A DNA stretch of 6,911 nucleotides from Fischerella sp. (GTDB lineage: Bacteria; Cyanobacteriota; Cyanobacteriia; Cyanobacteriales; Nostocaceae), in the NCBI GenBank assembly GCA_026419705.1, contig JANZYY010000004.1, positions 1 to 6,911 on the forward strand, read 5' to 3'. The notes below the pieces were generated by a model. The model searched no databases and was not told the origin of the DNA. It saw nothing but the letters and a program-made list of their open reading frames with translations. The first letter of the stretch is position 1. Every line of letters starts with the position of its first letter. Positions 1-4,018 of this stretch are shown piece by piece. A program made the position numbers and the translations under genes.

Positions 1-1377
1 CAACAAGGTGAAACCTTACGCATCCACGAGCAATATCTCAAGGATCAGGTAGAATATACCAAAAACTTTTTCCAACTAGTCCAGCAAGAATATTCCCAAC
101 TCATCACCGATGGAAAAACTCCTCAACCAGTAATTTCTACAAATGCGAAAATAGGAACACCACAAGAAGTCAAAACAATAAAAGAAGTCACAGAAGTAAC
201 AGAAGTCAAACCAGTCAAACCAATCAAACAAGCAACACAAGAAAACACTTCTCCATCTTCCCCCATCTCCCCACTTCCCACACCGACCGTCAGCACACCA
301 CCTCAACCAGTATCTCAACAACCACTACCATCAGCACCAGCCATTGATTTATCTGACCTGGATCAAACCCTGCTAACCATCACCAGCGAAAAGACTGGCT
401 ACCCAGTCGAAATGCTGGATATGGACATGGACATGGAAGCAGACTTGGGGATTGATTCCATCAAACGTGTAGAAATCATGGGTGCATTGCAAGAAAAATA
501 CCCCGACTTACCCAAGCCAAGTAATGTAGAAGAACTAGCAGAATTACGCACCATCGGTCAAATAGTTGAGTATCTCCAGAAACTAACTGCTGGGGCTGAA
601 AAAAAAAAGTACCAGCATAAATCTGTTGACCACCTAGATGACTTAAAACACAATGTCCAACGCCGTCCGGCTAAACTGCAAATTCTACCTCCACCAGACT
701 TTTGGGAAATTCCCATACCAGAGGGACACATCGCCCTAATCACTGATGATGGTTCCCCCACCACTACCAAAGTTGCTGAATTACTCAGCGAACGGGGGTG
801 GAAAGTAGTAGTTTTAAACTTACCCCCATCCCTCGTTCCCGAAAAATCGCCCCTACCCCCAGGCGTCAATCGCGTTACCTTGCAAGACCAAAGTGAGGAA
901 CATCTGCAACAACAATTAGCAGCGATCGCCACTAACCATGGTGCTGTCGGAGCATTTATCCACATTCATCCCGTTTTCCAAGCAAGCAATAGTGGTACAG
1001 TTGCGTATTTCCCAGAAGAAAAAGCGATTATCAAGCAAGTCTTCTTCATGGCGAAACACCTGAAAAAATCCCTCAACACAGCAGCAAATTACGGACGCAG
1101 TTGTTTCTGTACCGTAGCACGTCTGGACGGAGCTTTTGGATTAGAACACAAAGTCAACTTTGGGGCGATCGGTGCAGGTTTATTTGGACTAACCAAAACC
1201 CTTGTTTGGGAATGGTCAAAAGTGTATTGTCGAGCGATCGATCTCAGTCCTGATATTAACTCTGAAGAATCAGCACGTCACATCGTCGCTGAACTTTATG
1301 ACCCCAATCGCTATCTTACCGAAGTAGCCTATGGTTCACAAGGAAGAGTAACTCTCATTAGTACACCGGACAAATAA
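1..1377 (+). CDS. HglE/PfaA-type polyketide/lipid synthase, C-terminal part (ACP and structural ketoreductase half), 5' truncated
   Basis: The frame is open from base 1 to the TAA at 1375-1377 (458 codons), so the gene begins outside the window; the ATG at 412 lies inside the ACP and is not the start. Codons 1-35 (IHEQYLKDQ, FFQLVQQEY) resemble the helical tail after the acyltransferase in HglE/PfaA proteins. Codons 36-113 are a Pro/Thr/Lys/Glu/Val linker. Codons 117-195 are one acyl carrier domain with LGIDSIKRVEI; Ser153 of the fragment is the expected phosphopantetheine site. Codons 225-458 resemble the non-catalytic structural half of a PKS ketoreductase: a Rossmann-like GHIALITDDG strand, then ARLDGAFG, GLFGLTKTLVWEW and GSQGRVTL, with no catalytic Ser/Tyr pair. 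The catalytic half is on the separate gene at 2173. A cytosolic, iterative long-chain acyl synthase is inferred. HglE is the nearest named family; PfaA normally carries several tandem ACPs. Confidence 0.85.
   Translation, partial: QQGETLRIHEQYLKDQVEYTKNFFQLVQQEYSQLITDGKTPQPVISTNAKIGTPQEVKTIKEVTEVTEVKPVKPIKQATQENTSPSSPISPLPTPTVSTPPQPVSQQPLPSAPAIDLSDLDQTLLTITSEKTGYPVEMLDMDMDMEADLGIDSIKRVEIMGALQEKYPDLPKPSNVEELAELRTIGQIVEYLQKLTAGAEKKKYQHKSVDHLDDLKHNVQRRPAKLQILPPPDFWEIPIPEGHIALITDDGSPTTTKVAELLSERGWKVVVLNLPPSLVPEKSPLPPGVNRVTLQDQSEEHLQQQLAAIATNHGAVGAFIHIHPVFQASNSGTVAYFPEEKAIIKQVFFMAKHLKKSLNTAANYGRSCFCTVARLDGAFGLEHKVNFGAIGAGLFGLTKTLVWEWSKVYCRAIDLSPDINSEESARHIVAELYDPNRYLTEVAYGSQGRVTLISTPDK
166..312 (+). 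repeat. Low-complexity interdomain linker coding sequence
   Basis: The linker before the ACP is built from short repeats. GAAGTC/GTCAAA units at 166-229 encode an alternating Lys/Glu-Val/Thr tract (EVTEVTEVKPVKP). This is followed by a C-rich stretch at 250-280 containing CCCCATCTCCC (261-271), the same 11-mer found in the spacer after this gene. The 12-mer CCTCAACCAGTA occurs at 121-132 and again at 301-312, exactly 180 bases (60 codons) apart and in frame, giving PQPV twice. The tract reads as a flexible tether for the ACP. Confidence 0.6.
922..929. repeat. HIP1 palindrome
   Basis: Perfect GCGATCGC, the highly iterated palindrome of many cyanobacterial genomes, within the structural ketoreductase half of the first gene. 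Confidence 0.9.
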
Positions 1378-1481
1378 GACACGGGGACGGGGGGAGGCGG
1401 TGACACGGAGACATAGAGACATTTTCAATCTCCCCATCTCCCTATCTCCCAACCTCCCCATCTCCCTATCTGCTTGAAGAT
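1378..1481. repeat. Repeat-filled intergenic spacer: G-rich half and C-rich direct repeats
   Basis: The spacer opens with a G-rich run (G tracts at 1383-1386, 1389-1394, 1396-1397 and 1399-1400) and closes with a C-rich run. The C-rich half holds a perfect 18-base direct repeat, CTCCCCATCTCCCTATCT, at 1430-1447 and 1454-1471 (24-base period). The two halves are imperfectly complementary, for example GGGGAGG 1391-1397 with CCTCCCC 1453-1459, so the transcript could fold into a long imperfect hairpin. Such CCCCAT-type short repeats are typical of Nostoc-group intergenic regions. There is no U tract of the kind expected for an intrinsic terminator. I see no convincing promoter for the downstream gene here. 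Confidence 0.7.
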
Positions 1482-2015
1482 ATGTCCAATCATCAAACAA
1501 TTACTTACCTGGGCCGCGTTCTAGATCAAAAGAAACATGCCCCTATTAGTGGAGCAAAAGTTTCACTCACCTATGAAGGTAATTTAGTTTCTACCTATAC
1601 GGATTTAGAAGGTATTTATCGACTAAATGTAAACTTTAACAACAGCAATTCCTTGCAGGGACGACTATCGATTCAAGCTAGTGGCTACAAAAGTTATAAC
1701 TCTTTCATTAGACTCTCACCAAAACAAAAAGACCTTGGTGATGTTCTACTTGTTGAGCCTAGTTCCAATTTACATTCATATTCAAATATCGGGTCAAGTT
1801 CCAATTTCAGTTCACAATCTCAAACTGAAAACTTGATACCATTACCGATCATAATAGCAATCATGATTGTAATGTTTTTAATTATGGCGATCGCTATCAA
1901 ACCTTCACCTCCCAAAAGTCCTACAAACAGAAGAAGTACTGCAAGCAATATCTATAAGCAATCAGATTTTGATGGTTTCACAATTTCCAGAAAATATTTA
2001 CTACCGCACGGATAA
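1482..2015 (+). CDS. Small membrane-anchored protein with carboxypeptidase-regulatory-like beta-sandwich domain
   Basis: This is a 177-residue protein of unknown function. Residues 7-91 have the pattern of a carboxypeptidase regulatory-like (CarboxypepD_reg / CNA-B-like) beta-sandwich: YLGRVLD, PISGAKVSL, TDLEGIYRLNV, LSIQASGYKSY, then LGDVLLVEP. Residues 92-117 are a Ser/Asn/Gln-rich linker. Residues 118-139 (IPLPIIIAIMIVMFLIMA and flanks) form one hydrophobic membrane segment, followed by a basic tail (K140, K145, R150, R151) and a short C-terminus. There is no signal peptide; the basic tail suggests the C-terminus is cytoplasmic, but the side on which the sandwich lies is uncertain. The start has only GAAGA one base upstream as a poor ribosome site; no better in-frame start is visible. 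It sits 104 bases after the HglE-like gene and 157 before the ketoreductase gene. A scaffold or membrane-tether role for the synthase is only a guess. Confidence 0.75.
   Translation: MSNHQTITYLGRVLDQKKHAPISGAKVSLTYEGNLVSTYTDLEGIYRLNVNFNNSNSLQGRLSIQASGYKSYNSFIRLSPKQKDLGDVLLVEPSSNLHSYSNIGSSSNFSSQSQTENLIPLPIIIAIMIVMFLIMAIAIKPSPPKSPTNRRSTASNIYKQSDFDGFTISRKYLLPHG
1887..1894. repeat. HIP1 palindrome
   Basis: Perfect GCGATCGC inside the membrane-segment codons of the small beta-sandwich gene. Its presence suggests the gene is a long-term resident of a HIP1-rich cyanobacterial genome and not a recent import. Confidence 0.9.
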
Positions 2016-2110
2016 GATTTTGATGAATTTGATATTAAATCGGGATGAAAGTTTAACCACTAAGTCACGGTAATAGGAGATAAAATTAGCCTGTAAATAT
2101 GTAATGCTTT

Positions 2111-2141
2111 TTGATGATTTTCGAATTCAGATAAATATAGA
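2111..2141 (+). promoter_or_regulatory. Weak candidate sigma70-type promoter upstream of the KR-DH gene
   Basis: TTGATG (2111-2116) could be a -35 box and TATAGA (2136-2141) a -10 box, but the 19-base spacing is long and AT-rich DNA yields such matches by chance. It lies 31 bases before the ATG at 2173. The rest of the 2016-2172 spacer shows no RNA gene or clear operator. Confidence 0.2.
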
Positions 2142-2160
2142 TTAATTGTCAATATCTGCA

Positions 2161-2166
2161 AAAGGA
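2161..2166 (+). promoter_or_regulatory. Ribosome binding site of the KR-DH gene
   Basis: AAAGGA lies 6 bases before the ATG at 2173 and 9 before the adjacent ATG at 2176. It shows that the catalytic ketoreductase half is translated from its own start and not by readthrough from the HglE-like gene. Confidence 0.65.
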
Positions 2167-2172
2167 TAATTT

Positions 2173-3921
2173 ATGATGACTGCAGTAGGTCAGATTCGTC
2201 CTTCATCAGTTTTTCTGGTTAGTGGTGGTGCAAAAGGCATTACTGCTAAGTGTGCTATTAGACTAGCACAGCAATATTCTTGCAAGTTTATTCTTCTTGG
2301 TCGTTCGGAAATTTTAGAAATAGAACCTGAGTGGGCTAAAGATTGTTTTGATGAAGCAACATTAAAAAAACGCATCATGGAATATCTTCTTTCGATTGGA
2401 GAGAAGCCCACACCCATGAGCTTACAAAAGGTTTATAATCAGATTGCTTCGAGTCGAGAAATTAAAGAAACTTTGGCAGCGATTCAAAAAGCAGGTGGTC
2501 AAGCAGAATATATCAGTGCTGATGTCACTGATGTCTCGGCTTTAAATCAAAAACTTGCTACTGCTATTGAACGTATAGGTCAAATTACAGGCATCATTCA
2601 CGGTGCTGGTAATTTAGCAGATAAGTTGATTGAAAAGAAAACCGAACAGGATTTTGAAAAGGTTTATACTGCTAAAGTACAAGGTCTAGAAAATCTTTTA
2701 ACTTGCATCAAACCCAGCCAACTTGAACATTTAGTTTTATTTTCTTCGGTCACGGGTTTTTACGGTAATATCGGACAATCTGATTATGCAATTGCCAACG
2801 AAATTCTCAACAAATCAGCCCATTTAATCAAGCAACAATATCCTCAATGTCACGTTGTTGCTATTAACTGGGGAGGTTGGGATAGTGGCATGGTAACACC
2901 AGAATTAAAAAAAGAATTTGCTCGTCGGGGTATTGATATTATCCCAGTGGAAGCCGGGACACAAATGTTAGTTAGAGAAATGCATCCTGTCAATCACAAT
3001 ACCACACAAGTCGTGATTGGCAGTCCAATGACTCCACCCGCCGCAACTATAGAACCAGAACTCCGCACCTATCGCATCCGTCGTAAACTTACACTCGCAG
3101 CAAATCCCTTTTTACAGGATCATGTAATTGCCGGTAATCCCGTTTTACCAGCAACTTGTGCAGTGTCATGGATGTCCGATGTTTGTGAAAAACTATATCC
3201 TGGATATAAAGCATTTAGTAGTACAGATTTCCGGATCTTCAAAGGAATTACCTTCAACGAAACCCTAGCTGATGAATATATTCTCGACTTACAAGAAACC
3301 TCAAAAAATATCGATGCTCACGAAATTAACTTCCTATGCAAAATTTCAAGTCAAACTCCAGAAGGTAAAACCATACATCACTTCAGCACTCAAGTTAAAC
3401 TCCTGCGTGACATTCCAGCCGCCCCTACCTATCAAAACCTGAATCTAACAGAAGATAACATCATCACCACCACTGGTAAAGACTTCTATCAAACAGGAGA
3501 ATCAGCATTATTTCACGGTCCTACTTTCCAACAAATTAGAAGAGTAATAAATATTAGTTCCAATAAAATCACCGCCGAATGTTTTTGGCAAGAAATCGAC
3601 AAAACTAAACAAGGTCAATTTCCAGCATATTGGATCAATGCTTTTACAACCGATCTGAGTACCCATCCCTTATGGATTTGGCTATATCATTACCATCAAG
3701 AAATTTGCTTGCCAGGACAACAAGAAAGATACGAACAATTTGCCAAAACACCTTATAATCAACCATTCTACGTCTCCTGTGAAATCAAAAGTAAAACACA
3801 AACAGGCGTAGTTGCTGACTTCTTCGTACACGATCGACAAGGGAAAATCTACTCACAACTCTTGGGAGGTAAAGGCATTATTTTCCCAGCCAAATTAATG
3901 CGACAAAAGCATAAGTTTTAA
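2173..3921 (+). CDS. Ketoreductase-dehydratase protein of an Hgl/Pfa-type lipid synthase (HglD-like)
   Basis: A 582-residue two-domain protein that should reduce the 3-ketoacyl-ACP with NADPH and then dehydrate the 3-hydroxyacyl intermediate. Residues 11-290 are a PKS-type SDR ketoreductase: a VSGGAKGITAK nucleotide-binding loop (residues 16-26), ISADVTD, IIHGAG, and the catalytic set Lys168, Ser192 (LFSSVTGFYGN), Tyr205 and Asn209, with the spacing expected for PKS ketoreductases. Residues 305-575 are a double-hotdog dehydratase: His317 in HVIAGNPVLP (HxxxGxxxxP), LFHGPTFQ near 447-454, and Asp494/His498 in TTDLSTHPLW as the second-half DxxxH pair. The ketoreductase starts directly at its catalytic Rossmann strand, without the structural half that normally precedes it; a matching half ends the gene at 1-1377. 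The two proteins are therefore expected to associate. Either ATG at 2173 or 2176 fits. The name HglD is inferred from architecture and order. Confidence 0.88.
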   Translation: MMTAVGQIRPSSVFLVSGGAKGITAKCAIRLAQQYSCKFILLGRSEILEIEPEWAKDCFDEATLKKRIMEYLLSIGEKPTPMSLQKVYNQIASSREIKETLAAIQKAGGQAEYISADVTDVSALNQKLATAIERIGQITGIIHGAGNLADKLIEKKTEQDFEKVYTAKVQGLENLLTCIKPSQLEHLVLFSSVTGFYGNIGQSDYAIANEILNKSAHLIKQQYPQCHVVAINWGGWDSGMVTPELKKEFARRGIDIIPVEAGTQMLVREMHPVNHNTTQVVIGSPMTPPAATIEPELRTYRIRRKLTLAANPFLQDHVIAGNPVLPATCAVSWMSDVCEKLYPGYKAFSSTDFRIFKGITFNETLADEYILDLQETSKNIDAHEINFLCKISSQTPEGKTIHHFSTQVKLLRDIPAAPTYQNLNLTEDNIITTTGKDFYQTGESALFHGPTFQQIRRVINISSNKITAECFWQEIDKTKQGQFPAYWINAFTTDLSTHPLWIWLYHYHQEICLPGQQERYEQFAKTPYNQPFYVSCEIKSKTQTGVVADFFVHDRQGKIYSQLLGGKGIIFPAKLMRQKHKF

Positions 3922-3928
3922 TTTCCTC

Positions 3929-3993
3929 CTTTGTGTCTTAGTGCCTTGGTATTTGCAATATTCTCTTCACCACCAAGACACCAAGATACCAAG
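3929..3993. repeat. Imperfect inverted repeat between the KR-DH and KS genes
   Basis: Arms 3929-3950 and 3972-3993 are complementary at 18 of 22 positions around a 21-base AT-rich loop. The right arm consists of near-tandem ACCAAGACACCAAGATACC units. It starts 8 bases after the stop of the KR-DH gene and ends 13 bases before the next ribosome site, filling nearly the whole 97-base spacer. There is no following U tract, so it is more likely a dispersed repeat, or an mRNA processing or stability hairpin, than an intrinsic terminator. The CACCAAG unit resembles a repeat I associate with Nostoc-group genomes (recollection, not a search). Confidence 0.65.
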
Positions 3994-4006
3994 AAATAAC
4001 AGTATT

Positions 4007-4011
4007 AGGAG
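4007..4011 (+). promoter_or_regulatory. Ribosome binding site deciding a GTG start
   Basis: AGGAG lies 7 bases before GTG 4019-4021. The KS sequence proper (KIAIIGFSCLFPDA) begins two codons into this frame, so the pair of signals fixes an unusual GTG start. Confidence 0.8.
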
Positions 4012-4018
4012 AATAACT

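Noticed and set aside
76..321. 81-residue minus-strand frame rich in Phe, Asp, Cys and Trp
   Set aside because: It is the antisense of the low-complexity Lys/Glu/Val linker; its odd composition comes from the repeats.
412..414. ATG as start of the first gene
   Set aside because: It falls inside the ACP domain; the frame is open and carries linker and post-acyltransferase sequence back to base 1.
558..965. 135-residue open frame on the minus strand
   Set aside because: It lies wholly inside the well-supported synthase gene, has no recognisable domain and is Cys/Ser/Arg-rich as expected for an antisense shadow.
1430..1471. CRISPR-like direct repeat
   Set aside because: Only two 18-base copies with a 6-base gap made of the same repeat word; no spacer diversity and no cas gene.
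2070..2083. NtcA-type nitrogen-control site (GTA, 8 bases, TAA)
   Set aside because: It matches 5 of 6 consensus bases, but no -10 box lies at the usual distance of about 22 bases and chance matches are common in AT-rich DNA.
2190..2417. Minus-strand frame within the ketoreductase gene; similar ones at 5131-5346 and 6233-6433 in the KS and CLF domains
   Set aside because: Each is antisense to a conserved catalytic domain and shows no domain or start signal of its own.
3929..3993. Rho-independent terminator
   Set aside because: The arms are mismatched, the loop is long and no U tract follows; the next gene starts 25 bases later on the same strand.
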